DNA of 64,000 nucleotides from Mesonia mobilis DSM 19841 (GTDB lineage Bacteria > Bacteroidota > Bacteroidia > Flavobacteriales > Flavobacteriaceae), in NCBI RefSeq assembly GCF_000423405.1, contig NZ_AUHX01000001.1, forward strand, positions 310,001-374,000, in the 5' to 3' direction. Both the position numbers and the translations under genes were made by a program. Below are positions 1-8,807 of this stretch, one piece after another. Each line of letters starts with the position of its first letter. Positions within the stretch are counted from its first letter, which is position 1. Below the pieces are notes generated by a model. That model searched no databases. It was not told where the DNA came from and worked only from the letters and a program-made list of their open reading frames with translations.

Positions 1-770
1 CAGCCATTTTTATCACTTTAATGGTGGTTTTTCTGTACGCGTTAATTCAGCCCGATGCAGTGAATGTGGTGCAGTTTAGAATTATCGACACTATTATTGG
101 CGCGGTGTTGGCCATTATCGGAAATAAATTTATACTTCCTGCCTGGGAACATTTGGAGATTGAAAATACCATTGCCAATACCATCGAAAAAAATATCGCT
201 TACCTAAAAGAGATCGATAAGTATTACCATAACAAAGAAAAACTTTCAAACTCGTATAAACTGGCAAGAAAAGAGGCTTTTTTAGCAATGGGGAATTTGA
301 GTGCTGCCTTTCAGCGAACTTCTCAAGAGCCTAAATCTAATCAAAAACAATATGCTTCTATTTATCGCTATACGGTGCTTAACTATACGTTTTTAACCTC
401 TTTGGCGAGTTTGGGTACTTTTATTAGAACGCATAAAACTACCGAAGCTTCTATCTATTTTGAAACCTATGTAAATTATATTCTGAAGAATTTGCAGGCA
501 GCCATTCAAAAGCTCAACCAATCGGTTCAATTAGAATATAATGAAGACTATTCGCTAGACGCCGCGGAAGAATACCTTGAAAAAGAAAATCAAAAATTAC
601 ACGATATTCGAGATCAAGAAGTGAAAGAAGGCTATCAAGAAATTAGCAATACCTTAAGAACAAAAATGCAGGAAGTTCAGTTAATTTCAGAACAATTAAA
701 ATGGTTGCATCAAGTCTCTATCAATTTAAAAAACATAACTAGTAAGAAAACCTATGAAAGATTATTTTAA
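1..770 (+). CDS. FUSC-family membrane protein, C-terminal part (5' truncated by window edge)
   Basis: The reading frame is open from base 3, upstream of the first ATG at 21, so the gene enters from the left edge. The visible part starts in a hydrophobic segment (about residues 1-45, ending near the motif IIGNKFILP) and continues as about 200 residues of soluble helical protein rich in K, E and Q. This matches the membrane-plus-cytoplasmic layout of the FUSC/YccS family, which are inner-membrane proteins sometimes linked to aromatic acid efflux. The family is inferred from the 'DTIIGAVLAIIGN' type of transmembrane helix. The substrate cannot be told. The 3' end overlaps the next gene by 17 bp, which suggests co-transcription. 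Confidence 0.7.
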   Translation, partial: AIFITLMVVFLYALIQPDAVNVVQFRIIDTIIGAVLAIIGNKFILPAWEHLEIENTIANTIEKNIAYLKEIDKYYHNKEKLSNSYKLARKEAFLAMGNLSAAFQRTSQEPKSNQKQYASIYRYTVLNYTFLTSLASLGTFIRTHKTTEASIYFETYVNYILKNLQAAIQKLNQSVQLEYNEDYSLDAAEEYLEKENQKLHDIRDQEVKEGYQEISNTLRTKMQEVQLISEQLKWLHQVSINLKNITSKKTYERLF

Positions 771-1668
771 AAGTCCGCCGTTTTTTATCACTATCGGGAT
801 TTTACTATTAGTCGGCATTATTTATTATTTCTCAAAAGATAAATATTACATCGAATATACCGATTCTAGCCAGATTAAAATTATAAATAAATGGCCGTTA
901 CCGCGAGTGTTAGAAGAAGTTTCTGCAATTGCTTATTTAGATAATGAGCGTGTGGCTTGTGTTCAAGATGAAGTGGGCGATATTTTTATTTATAATTTAG
1001 TAAGTGAACAAATAGAAAACCGTATTAACTTTGCTAAAGATGACGATTTTGAAGGATTAACGATGGTGAAAAATAAGGCTTACGTACTTCGAAGCGATGG
1101 AAACATTTTTAGGGTAGAAGACATTACCGTAAAAAACCCGAAAGTAGAAAAATTTGAAACCGGACTTTCTTACAAATACGATTTTGAAGGTTTATGTTAC
1201 GATCAAAAAAATAATCGTTTGCTCGTAGCCGCAAAGAGTTACGGACCTAATAATGACGATCGTTTTAAGCCAGTTTTTGCCTTTAATTTACGTACCAATA
1301 AAATTGAAAAAGAACCTGCTTTTAAGTTGAATTATGATAATCCTGTATTTGAAGGTTTAGATGCTGCCGGAGACGAAAAAGTATTTAGAACTTCAGAAAT
1401 AAATATTCATCCTAAAACCGGACAGATTTATATGTTAGACGGTGTAATTGGTAAACTTTTAATTTTAGATGAAAAATGGAACGCTCAAGATCTCTACATC
1501 TTTAATCCAGATGATTTTCCGCAGCCGGAAGGCATTACTTTTTCACCCGAAGGAAAAATGTTGATTTCTAATGAAGGAGAATGGGATCCTGCCAATATTC
1601 TAGAGGTAGAATTGAAAGGACCTCCCAAAGAAAAACCAACGATAGAAACAGAACAAGCGACGCCTTAA
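754..1668 (+). CDS. SdiA-regulated-domain-like beta-propeller protein
   Basis: A 304-residue protein with one N-terminal hydrophobic segment (about residues 9-26) that should act as a membrane anchor or uncleaved signal. It is followed by repeated short beta-strand blocks such as VSAIAYLDNERVACVQDE, DFEGLTMVKNKAYVLRSDG and YDFEGLCYDQKNNRLLVAAK. These repeated FEGL blocks are typical of the SdiA-regulated (YjiK-like) propeller family, whose function is not well defined. The start codon lies inside the upstream FUSC gene, so translation is probably coupled. The stop codon directly abuts the stop codon of the convergent penicillin-binding protein gene with no spacer. Confidence 0.7.
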   Translation: MKDYFKSPPFFITIGILLLVGIIYYFSKDKYYIEYTDSSQIKIINKWPLPRVLEEVSAIAYLDNERVACVQDEVGDIFIYNLVSEQIENRINFAKDDDFEGLTMVKNKAYVLRSDGNIFRVEDITVKNPKVEKFETGLSYKYDFEGLCYDQKNNRLLVAAKSYGPNNDDRFKPVFAFNLRTNKIEKEPAFKLNYDNPVFEGLDAAGDEKVFRTSEINIHPKTGQIYMLDGVIGKLLILDEKWNAQDLYIFNPDDFPQPEGITFSPEGKMLISNEGEWDPANILEVELKGPPKEKPTIETEQATP

Positions 1669-3981
1669 TTATTCGTCGTCTTCCTCTTTTTTTCCTTTTA
1701 AGAAAGAGAAAATACCCCCTTTTTTCTTTTTCTCTTTCTTAAATTCTTTTTTGTCTTTTTCGCCTCCAAATAACTTTTTAAAGAAACCATCTTCTTTAGA
1801 AAGCTCACAATCTAGATCATTCAAGACTTCATCATCTGGCGTTTCAAATTTTGCTTGAGTAATGGAGTTGAAGTCTTCATCGCGATTGAGTTCTTGCATA
1901 AATTCACCAAAAATAGGTAATGCTGAGTTTGCTCCTTGGCCAATACCGGTACTGCTAAAACCAATACGCTGATCGTCGTTTCCTACCCAAGTTACCGTAA
2001 CTAATTTCGGAGTAATCCCTACAAACCAGCCGTCTTTATTATCTTGAGTCGTTCCGGTTTTTCCGGCGATATCGTTACTTAAACCGTAGATATTTCGAAT
2101 TCTTGTAGCCGTACCTTCATTAATGGTAGCTTTCATAAATTCTAACATCACTTGTCGTGTATAATCGCTGTAAACCTGTTCAGGTTCTTCTTCTTCAGGT
2201 TCATTTTCAAAAATAAGATTCCCGTTCTTATCTTCAATTTTAGTGATAAATAGTGGAGTAGTGGGTTTACTTTCATTTACAAAGCTTGTATAAGCCTTAG
2301 CAAGTTCTAATAAACCTAGATTTTCTGTTCCCAAAGCAATCGATGGTACTTCTTCAATTTCACTTTCAATTCCCATTTTGTGAGCAAGATCAATTACTTT
2401 TTCAATGCCAACTTCATTCATCACTTTTACGGCAATGGTATTTACAGAATTACTCAAGGCTTTTTCTAAACTGTAATTTAGATCAGGATCATTAAGTCCG
2501 CCGGCATTTTTTGGCGTCCAATCATCCATATCAGTATAAGTAACCTCTTTTACTGGAAAATACGTACAAGGTTCCATTCCGTTTTCGATCGCTGCGGTGT
2601 ACACAAAAGGTTTAAAAGTTGAACCTACTTGGCGCTTGCTTTGGCTCACGTGATCGTATTTAAAGTAACGATAATCGATACCACCAATATATGCTCTAAC
2701 CGCTCCGTTTTCGGGATCTAAAGCAACCATTCCGCTATTTAAGAACTTTAAATAATGTTGTAAGCTATCGATGGTAGAAGCTTGTACAACTTTATTCTCA
2801 TTCCACTCAAACAACTCAACTTCCTTTTTTACAGTTAAACTGTCTTTAATCTGAGCTTCAGAAAGATCTTGCGCTTGTAGTTGTTGGTAACGCTTTAACT
2901 TTTTTAGGTTACTTTCTAAAATTTTCTTATTGGTGAGCCAAGGAGCTCGATTGCCATAAGCATCTTCATAAGTTTGCTGAAGTTTAGCCATATGTTTTTG
3001 CATGGCTTCTTCAGCATATTTTTGCATCGTTAAATCGAGCGTCGTGTAAATTTTTAAACCATCGCGGTAAATATTATAATTCGATCCGTCTGGTTTTAAG
3101 TAGTCTTTGTCTTTAAGAAGTTTTTCAACTTTCTTTTTAATATTTTCTCTAAAATAAGGAGCAACCCCTTGATTAGGCGCGTAATATTGATAATCTAATT
3201 CAATTTTAGATTGCATTGCATCGCTACCTTCTTTTTCTGAAAGATAGCCGTACTTTACCATTTGCTGAAGCACGACATCACGGCGCAATTGGCTACGTTC
3301 CGGGAATAATCTTGGGTTGTAACTGTGATTTGCTTTTAAAGAACCTACTAAGGTTGCTGCTTCAGGTAAACTAAGTTCTTTGGTGTGTTTGTTGAAAAAT
3401 TTAAGCGAAGCACTTTCAATTCCGTAAGTGTTATCACTAAAAGGCACGGTGTTAAAATACATGGTTAAGATATCTTTTTTCGAATAAATATCTTCCATTC
3501 GTTGAGCTACGATGCTTTCTCTAATTTTGTTCACCACAATACCCAGCGAACCATAATCTTTTCTTCCGAAGCTATTTTTAGCTAGTTGAAGGGTAATAGT
3601 ACTACCACCACCGGAAGATTCATCTGAAAGTAAAATGGTTTTAAAGAAAACTCGTAATAAACTCTGATTATCAACCCCGTCATGTTCGTAAAATCGAACA
3701 TCTTCTGTAGCTACCAAAGCATCGATTAAAGGTTTAGGTAGATCGTTGTAAGTAACACTTTGTCTGTCGAATACGTAAAACTTACCAATAAGTTGTTCAT
3801 CTTTGTCAAGTATTTGAGTGGCCTGACTTTGTTTAAGATCACTCAACTCTTTTTTGGTAGGCACTTCTCCCCAAAATCCAACATATATACTGGCGTAAAA
3901 GCCGGCAACAACTATAATAAAAAATAAGAATAAATAGGAAATACGCTTTACCCATTTATTCTTAAAAAATTTCTTCAACAT
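1669..3981 (-). CDS. mrcA: Penicillin-binding protein 1A (bifunctional transglycosylase/transpeptidase)
   Basis: A 770-residue class A PBP that polymerises glycan strands and cross-links peptides in the periplasm. There is an N-terminal transmembrane helix (about residues 13-32). The GT51 domain shows EDVRFYEHDGVD and GGSTITLQLAKN. The transpeptidase domain shows the active serine in GSTFKPF, the SxN motif SNSVNT and the KTG motif in GKTGTTQDNKDGWFVG. The C-terminal tail is strongly charged, first lysine-rich and then acidic, which is common in Bacteroidota PBP1A. It converges end to end on the propeller gene, and a DUF1206 gene lies 12 bp upstream on the same strand. Confidence 0.93.
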   Translation of the reverse strand: MLKKFFKNKWVKRISYLFLFFIIVVAGFYASIYVGFWGEVPTKKELSDLKQSQATQILDKDEQLIGKFYVFDRQSVTYNDLPKPLIDALVATEDVRFYEHDGVDNQSLLRVFFKTILLSDESSGGGSTITLQLAKNSFGRKDYGSLGIVVNKIRESIVAQRMEDIYSKKDILTMYFNTVPFSDNTYGIESASLKFFNKHTKELSLPEAATLVGSLKANHSYNPRLFPERSQLRRDVVLQQMVKYGYLSEKEGSDAMQSKIELDYQYYAPNQGVAPYFRENIKKKVEKLLKDKDYLKPDGSNYNIYRDGLKIYTTLDLTMQKYAEEAMQKHMAKLQQTYEDAYGNRAPWLTNKKILESNLKKLKRYQQLQAQDLSEAQIKDSLTVKKEVELFEWNENKVVQASTIDSLQHYLKFLNSGMVALDPENGAVRAYIGGIDYRYFKYDHVSQSKRQVGSTFKPFVYTAAIENGMEPCTYFPVKEVTYTDMDDWTPKNAGGLNDPDLNYSLEKALSNSVNTIAVKVMNEVGIEKVIDLAHKMGIESEIEEVPSIALGTENLGLLELAKAYTSFVNESKPTTPLFITKIEDKNGNLIFENEPEEEEPEQVYSDYTRQVMLEFMKATINEGTATRIRNIYGLSNDIAGKTGTTQDNKDGWFVGITPKLVTVTWVGNDDQRIGFSSTGIGQGANSALPIFGEFMQELNRDEDFNSITQAKFETPDDEVLNDLDCELSKEDGFFKKLFGGEKDKKEFKKEKKKKGGIFSFLKGKKEEDDE

Positions 3982-3993
3982 ACATTTAAATCG

Positions 3994-4764
3994 TTAATCA
4001 AACTTTTTGTGTTTCGATAAAAGCACTACAAAAATACCATAACAAGCCAAACCTGCCGCAACTAAACCTAAAAGAATATCGCCGTAACTTGAATCTTGTA
4101 AGAATGAAAACGCATCTTGGGTACCTTTAATTTCATTTTGACCAGAATATAATCCTGCTTTTAAGAAAAAGAAAGCAATGATCCCAGAAACCACAGCTCT
4201 CGCGTAGTAACCAAAATAACCGGCGTTTTTAGCTAATTTGTGGTATTTAAGATCTGCGATCGAATATTCATCCATAAACTTTTTCTGGTAGGCCTTTTTA
4301 AAATGAAAAATCGCTTTTACGGCAAGCGCAACACCTATAATAATAAAAACTATCGTAATGACGGTTGGTCCAAAGGTATCTACATAATTTTGCCCACCGG
4401 AAGAACTTCCGCCACCGGCAACTACTTTTTTAATAGCGAGTCCCGCTAAAGCTAAATAGATTAAACCGCTCACTCCAAAGCCGGTACGTTTTAATTTTGC
4501 TTTGGTATCGCTACCTTCATTTTCGGGATCACTAAAACATTGGATAAATCGCCAAACCGAATACGAGATTAACCCCAAAGCTAAAACAATGAGAATCACA
4601 TTACCTAAAGGTTGCTTTTCTAAGAAATCGAGTACTTTAAATTTTCCCGATTTAGAACCGCCCATATTCAAGGCAGATAATAAAGTTAATATTCCGGAGA
4701 TAAGATAAATACTTCCCTTGGCAAATAAACCAAATTTTGAAATTTTTTTAGTAGAATCTTTCAT
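3994..4764 (-). CDS. DUF1206 domain-containing membrane protein
   Basis: I place the start at the ATG at 4762-4764 (MKDSTKKISKFGLFAKG). A longer frame exists, but its 27 extra residues do not fit the family. The protein has about six transmembrane helices arranged as three pairs, with the repeated theme 'ARxGxxAKGxIYLxxG' visible in the first pair (FGLFAKGSIYLISGIL) and the second (TGFGVSGLIYLALAGLA). DUF1206 is widespread in bacteria, and its role is unknown. The gene ends 12 bp before the PBP1A start, so the two are probably in one transcript. Confidence 0.8.
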   Translation of the reverse strand: MKDSTKKISKFGLFAKGSIYLISGILTLLSALNMGGSKSGKFKVLDFLEKQPLGNVILIVLALGLISYSVWRFIQCFSDPENEGSDTKAKLKRTGFGVSGLIYLALAGLAIKKVVAGGGSSSGGQNYVDTFGPTVITIVFIIIGVALAVKAIFHFKKAYQKKFMDEYSIADLKYHKLAKNAGYFGYYARAVVSGIIAFFFLKAGLYSGQNEIKGTQDAFSFLQDSSYGDILLGLVAAGLACYGIFVVLLSKHKKFD

Positions 4765-4944
4765 TTTCAGTTGGTTAGTTGTTTTTATTTTGAAATTTAC
4801 AAGACATTTATCAAACCACTCCGGCAATTTATATAAGTTTAACAAGAGATTTTCGCAACGTTAAATTCTTCCAAAAGAATTAAAGTATTCGCTTTTTTTC
4901 TATATTCTACAATATCTTTAAACTTTAAAAACAACCTTAAACTT

Positions 4945-5670
4945 ATGAGTACTTTAAAAAATAAAACTGCCTTTATTACCGGCGGAAGTAAAGGAATTGG
5001 CTTTGGGATTGCTCAAGCTTTAATTAACGAAGGCGTAAATGTTGCCATCACTAGTAGATCTCTGCAAGCGGCACAAGATGCAGCAGAAAAATTATCTTCA
5101 GATAAAGCGAAAGCACTAGGCTTAAAAGCAGATGTTCGAAATTTAATCGATCAAGAAGAAGCGATCAAAGCCACCGTAAAAGAATTTGGTCAAGTAGACT
5201 ATGTGATCGCAAATGCAGGACTTGGACATTTTGCTTCTATTGAAGAATTAACCGATAAGCAATGGCGAGAAACCATCGATACCAATCTTACCGGTGTATT
5301 TTATACCATTAAATCTTCCGTGGCAGAATTAAAAAAATCTGAAGGTTATTTTATTACCATCTCTAGTTTAGCAGGAACCAATTTCTTTGCTAACGGAGCA
5401 GCTTATAATGCGAGTAAATTTGGACTTACCGGTTTTACGCAAGCAGTGATGCTCGATTTAAGAAATGAAGGGGTAAGTGTTTCTACCATTATGCCGGGAT
5501 CGGTTTCTACCCATTTTAACGGAAATAATCCTGAAGAGAAGAAAGCCGAAGAAGCTTGGAAGATACAGATTGAAGATTTAGGAGAGTTAGTGGTAGATCT
5601 CTTTAAAATGAATAAGAGAACCTTACCAAGTAAAATAGAAGTAAGACCTTCACAACCCGGAAAAAAATAA
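4945..5670 (+). CDS. Short-chain dehydrogenase/reductase (SDR)
   Basis: A 241-residue classical SDR. The NAD(P)-binding motif TGGSKGIG is near residues 11-18, the NAG motif is in VIANAGLGHF, and the catalytic Ser and Tyr/Lys are in ISSLAG and YNASK. The overall likeness is to 3-oxoacyl-ACP reductase-type enzymes, but the substrate cannot be deduced. The cytoplasmic enzyme gene is followed after 10 bp by an aldo/keto reductase on the same strand, so the pair may be a small redox operon. Confidence 0.85.
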   Translation: MSTLKNKTAFITGGSKGIGFGIAQALINEGVNVAITSRSLQAAQDAAEKLSSDKAKALGLKADVRNLIDQEEAIKATVKEFGQVDYVIANAGLGHFASIEELTDKQWRETIDTNLTGVFYTIKSSVAELKKSEGYFITISSLAGTNFFANGAAYNASKFGLTGFTQAVMLDLRNEGVSVSTIMPGSVSTHFNGNNPEEKKAEEAWKIQIEDLGELVVDLFKMNKRTLPSKIEVRPSQPGKK

Positions 5671-5680
5671 AAACCACGCT

Positions 5681-6631
5681 ATGAAAAAGAAAAAATTTGG
5701 AAACTCCAATTTAGAAACCAATCCGATTATTTTTGGAGGAAATGTTTTTGGGTGGACTTTAGATGAAAAAGAATCATTTAAAATTTTAGATGAACTTTTT
5801 GAAAAAGGTTATCGAACCATCGATACGGCCGATGTCTATTCTCGCTGGGCTGAAGGCAACGAAGGTGGAGAGTCTGAAGCAATTATCGGTAAGTGGATGA
5901 AAGAACGCGGTATTCGTGATCAAATAGGTTTACATACCAAAGTAGGCTCAGATATGGGTCAAGGGCACAAAGACATTTCTAAATCTTATATTCTAAAAGC
6001 AGTTGAAGATTCTTTAAAGCGTTTGCAAACCGACTATATCGATCTATATTACACACATTGGGACGACGATAAAACTAAAGTTGAAGAGACTCTAGGAGCT
6101 TACCAACAACTTATTGAAAGTGGGAAAGTAAATCATATTGGTGCTTCCAATTTATCTCCGCAACGATTGTTAGAATCATTAGATGCCCATAAAGTTCATG
6201 AATTACCGAAATATGAAGTTTTTCAGCAACAATACAATTTGGTGGAAAGAAATGATTTTGAAGGCGAAATCAAAGAAATATGTGAACAAAATGGAGTAGG
6301 AGTAGCGACATATTTTTCATTAGCCAGCGGATTTTTAACCGGAAAATACCGTAAAGAAGAAGATTTTGAAGGAAAAAAACGTAAAGGTTTTGTAGAGAAA
6401 TACTTAAACCGTCAAGGCTTAGCAATTTTAGACGCCTTAGACAAAATTGCTGAAGAACATCAAGTAACCAATGCTGCGGTGGCTCTAGCGTGGATCATGA
6501 ATCGACCAGGCGTTACAGCACCAATTGCTAGTGCTACCAAATCTTCACATATTGAAGCATTTGACGAAGCTATACAATTACAGCTTTCTGAAGATGAAAT
6601 GAATAAACTTAACGAAGTAAGTAAAAAGTAA
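5681..6631 (+). CDS. Aldo/keto reductase
   Basis: A 316-residue TIM-barrel NADPH-dependent oxidoreductase. The catalytic residues are visible: Asp and Tyr in DTADVYSRW, Lys in LHTKVGS, and a His in YYTHWD. The cofactor-binding C-terminal segment has ITAPIASATKSSH-like residues (VTAPIASATKSSHIE). It resembles the group that contains YajO/Tas-like reductases. It is probably transcribed with the SDR gene 10 bp upstream and ends at a strong bidirectional terminator. Confidence 0.87.
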   Translation: MKKKKFGNSNLETNPIIFGGNVFGWTLDEKESFKILDELFEKGYRTIDTADVYSRWAEGNEGGESEAIIGKWMKERGIRDQIGLHTKVGSDMGQGHKDISKSYILKAVEDSLKRLQTDYIDLYYTHWDDDKTKVEETLGAYQQLIESGKVNHIGASNLSPQRLLESLDAHKVHELPKYEVFQQQYNLVERNDFEGEIKEICEQNGVGVATYFSLASGFLTGKYRKEEDFEGKKRKGFVEKYLNRQGLAILDALDKIAEEHQVTNAAVALAWIMNRPGVTAPIASATKSSHIEAFDEAIQLQLSEDEMNKLNEVSKK

Positions 6632-6650
6632 TTTCAATCTACTTTAAAAC

Positions 6651-6682
6651 AAAAAAAGCGTGATTAAAATCACGCTTTTTTT
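6651..6682. terminator. Bidirectional intrinsic terminator
   Basis: A stem GCGTGAT/ATCACGC is flanked by an A run on the left and a T run on the right, so it can terminate both the aldo/keto reductase gene (plus strand) and rpoD (minus strand). Confidence 0.85.
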
Positions 6683-6689
6683 ATATCAA

Positions 6690-7556
6690 TTATCCTAAGT
6701 ATTTTTTAAGGATTTTATTTTTAGACTGGTGTTTTAAACGTCTAATTCCTTTTTCACGAATTTGGCGAACACGCTCTCTACTTAAATCGAACGTATCTCC
6801 AATTTCTTGTAAAGTCATCGCAGGTTGATTACCGATCCCGTAATTTAAACGAATAACATCGGCTTCACGAGTTGAAAGGGTATCTAAAGCTCTATTGATC
6901 TCAATACTTAATGAATCTTGCATCAAGCTATCATCAGGATTTGGAGATTCACCAGAACTTAAAACATCGTAAAGATTAGAGTCATTTTCGCCTTCTTTAA
7001 ATGGAGCATCCATCGATAAATGTCTACCAGAATTTTTCATCGCGGCTTTTACCTGAGAAACCGGCATATCTAATTCTTTAGCAACTTCTGGAGCAGAAGG
7101 TGGGCGCTCTAAGGATTGTTCTAAATGTGAATAAGCTTTATTTATTTTATTAATGACTCCAATTTTATTCAACGGAAGTCTTACAACTCTAGATTGTTCG
7201 GCTAAGGCTTGTAAAATTGATTGTCTAATCCACCAAACGGCGTAAGAAATAAATTTAAAACCACGCGTTTCATCAAAACGTTTTGCGGCTTTTACTAAAC
7301 CAACATTTCCTTCATTAATTAAATCGGGAAGTTTTAAACCTTGATTTTGATATTGTTTTGCTACCGAAACAACAAACCTAAGATTCGCATTAGTTAATTT
7401 TTCAAGAGCGCGTTGATCGCCTTCTCTAATGCGCTGGGCCAACTCAACTTCTTCGTCTGCAGTAATCAAATCTACTTTACTAATATCTTGTAGATATTTG
7501 TCTAAAGACTTCGATTCTCTGTTGGTAACCTGCTTGGTAATTTTAAGTTGTCTCAT
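6690..7556 (-). CDS. rpoD: Primary RNA polymerase sigma factor (sigma-70 / RpoD)
   Basis: A 288-residue sigma-70 of the short form found in Bacteroidota, which lacks region 1.1. Region 1.2 is [20 protein letters not shown]. Region 2 contains [28 protein letters not shown] and [15 protein letters not shown]. Region 4.2 ends in the helix-turn-helix [20 protein letters not shown]. This sigma reads the TAnnTTTG-type -7 elements seen elsewhere in the window. The gene stands alone, with terminators on both sides. Confidence 0.96.
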   Translation of the reverse strand: MRQLKITKQVTNRESKSLDKYLQDISKVDLITADEEVELAQRIREGDQRALEKLTNANLRFVVSVAKQYQNQGLKLPDLINEGNVGLVKAAKRFDETRGFKFISYAVWWIRQSILQALAEQSRVVRLPLNKIGVINKINKAYSHLEQSLERPPSAPEVAKELDMPVSQVKAAMKNSGRHLSMDAPFKEGENDSNLYDVLSSGESPNPDDSLMQDSLSIEINRALDTLSTREADVIRLNYGIGNQPAMTLQEIGDTFDLSRERVRQIREKGIRRLKHQSKNKILKKYLG

Positions 7557-7651
7557 ATATTTTCTTGTTTGTAATTGATATCGATTTTCATTATAACATA
7601 TTTTATCGGTTTTTCCAAATTATAAGATAGATAAAACTTATAGTGTTATAA

Positions 7652-7691
7652 ATAAAAAAATCACAGGCAATAATTTATCACCTGTGATTTA
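7652..7691 (-). terminator. Terminator downstream of the FKBP gene
   Basis: Inverted arms AAATCACAGG and CCTGTGATTT are separated by about 13 bases and followed on the minus strand by a T run. Confidence 0.75.
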
Positions 7692-7711
7692 ACGAAATAT
7701 TTCTGAAAATA

Positions 7712-8140
7712 TTATTTAATCTCTACCACTTCTACGTCGAAGATCAAGTCTTTTCCTGCTAATGGGTGGTTAGCATCAATTACGATAGAATCGTCTTTTA
7801 CTTCAGCAACTCTTAATTGACGCTCAGAACCGTCAGGATTTTTAGCCACTAAGCCCATCCCAACTTCCGGAGTAATTTCTTGTGGTAATTGTTCTTTTGG
7901 TACTTCTTGAAAAAGCTCTTTTTGAACATCACCGTAAGCTTCAGCCTGAGGAATTTCGATAGTTTTCTTATCGTTCACTTTCATGTCGATAAGTCCTTTT
8001 TCAAGTCCAGGAATAATTTGGCCACCTCCAATGGTAAATTCAATAGGATCTCTTTCTAAAGAACTATCAAATACTTGACCGTCTTGAAGTTTACCGGTAT
8101 AATGAATTTTTACAGTGTCATTTTCTTTTACTTGACTCAT
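7712..8140 (-). CDS. FKBP-type peptidyl-prolyl cis-trans isomerase (SlyD-like)
   Basis: I choose the ATG at 8138-8140 (MSQVKENDTVKIHYTG), because the alternative upstream start adds five residues that are not typical. The domain shows HYTGKLQDGQVFDSS, GQIIPGLEKGL and PLAGKDLIFDVEVVEIK, with an inserted insert-in-flap segment (about residues 70-120), as in the SlyD group. It catalyses proline isomerisation and acts as a folding helper in the cytoplasm. It is monocistronic and followed by a hairpin terminator. The SlyD His-rich tail is absent. Confidence 0.9.
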   Translation of the reverse strand: MSQVKENDTVKIHYTGKLQDGQVFDSSLERDPIEFTIGGGQIIPGLEKGLIDMKVNDKKTIEIPQAEAYGDVQKELFQEVPKEQLPQEITPEVGMGLVAKNPDGSERQLRVAEVKDDSIVIDANHPLAGKDLIFDVEVVEIK

Positions 8141-8404
8141 AAATTTGTTTTTCAATTTTAATAAACTGAAAATTAACTAACTAGCTAATTTTCTTTGAGC
8201 GCGAAACTACAAAGATGTATTCGAAATGCCACACGGAAAGCCACCAAATCCTTTTCATTAAGAAAAACTTAACATTTATGTCTTATATGAGTAAGTATTT
8301 ATATAATTTCTTAAGAAGCCATTAAAAGTTTTCTTAATTAAGATTCTCTTAATAAAAACTTGTCGGTTAATTTATAATTTCAGACTCACAACAAAAAAGC
8401 TTGT

Positions 8405-8542
8405 ATGATGAATACTAACCAAAATCCAACGACGAGTACCGAGGACTTAGAAGAAAACGCTAAAAGTCATACTTCTTCAACTATTGCAGTAGTATTAATG
8501 GTACTCATTACGTTAGCGGTAATCTTTTTATTACCTGCATAA
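8405..8542 (+). CDS. Small single-span membrane protein (45 aa)
   Basis: This gene was read directly from the sequence. An ATG at 8405 opens 45 codons to TAA. The first 26 residues are polar (N, T, E, S rich), followed by one hydrophobic segment from about residue 27 (IAVVLMVLITLAVIFLLP) to the end. That fits a tail-anchored membrane protein. No family is recognised. A second tiny membrane protein follows 43 bp later on the same strand, and the pair ends in a shared terminator. Both are probably real, because they fill an otherwise gene-free stretch with a promoter-like AT-rich region upstream. Confidence 0.55.
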   Translation: MMNTNQNPTTSTEDLEENAKSHTSSTIAVVLMVLITLAVIFLLPA

Positions 8543-8585
8543 AATTTGAATCTATAGAAAATAACTACTTTTAAATTTATAACCA

Positions 8586-8738
8586 ATGACTGCCGATCCT
8601 AAGAAAAATCAACATCACGAAGATTATATCTTAAAAGATAATAAGAAGACCAAATTTGGTGCTACTTTTATCATTATCGTATTAATTTTACTAGTTATCG
8701 CAGTAGCTGTTTCTGGTTTTTATATGGAATGGTGGTAA
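8586..8738 (+). CDS. Small single-span membrane protein (50 aa)
   Basis: This gene was read directly from the sequence. An ATG at 8586 opens 50 codons to TAA at 8736-8738. The N-terminal half is charged and histidine-containing (MTADPKKNQHHEDYILKDNK). A hydrophobic helix spans about residues 25-45, and the end is aromatic, FYMEWW. The shape suggests a single-pass inner-membrane protein. No family is recognised. It forms a likely two-gene unit with the 45-residue protein upstream, and the unit ends at the hairpin at 8771-8807. Confidence 0.55.
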   Translation: MTADPKKNQHHEDYILKDNKKTKFGATFIIIVLILLVIAVAVSGFYMEWW

Positions 8739-8770
8739 ACTAAACTATTACTAATCGATCAACTTAGCGA

Positions 8771-8807
8771 ACAAGCTTCAAAATATTAATTTTGAAGCTT
8801 GTTTTTT
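8771..8807. terminator. Bidirectional intrinsic terminator
   Basis: A long perfect stem (ACAAGCTTCAAAAT paired with ATTTTGAAGCTTGT) is followed by a T run. It separates the small-protein unit (plus strand) from recQ (minus strand), and its right edge overlaps the recQ stop codon. Confidence 0.85.
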
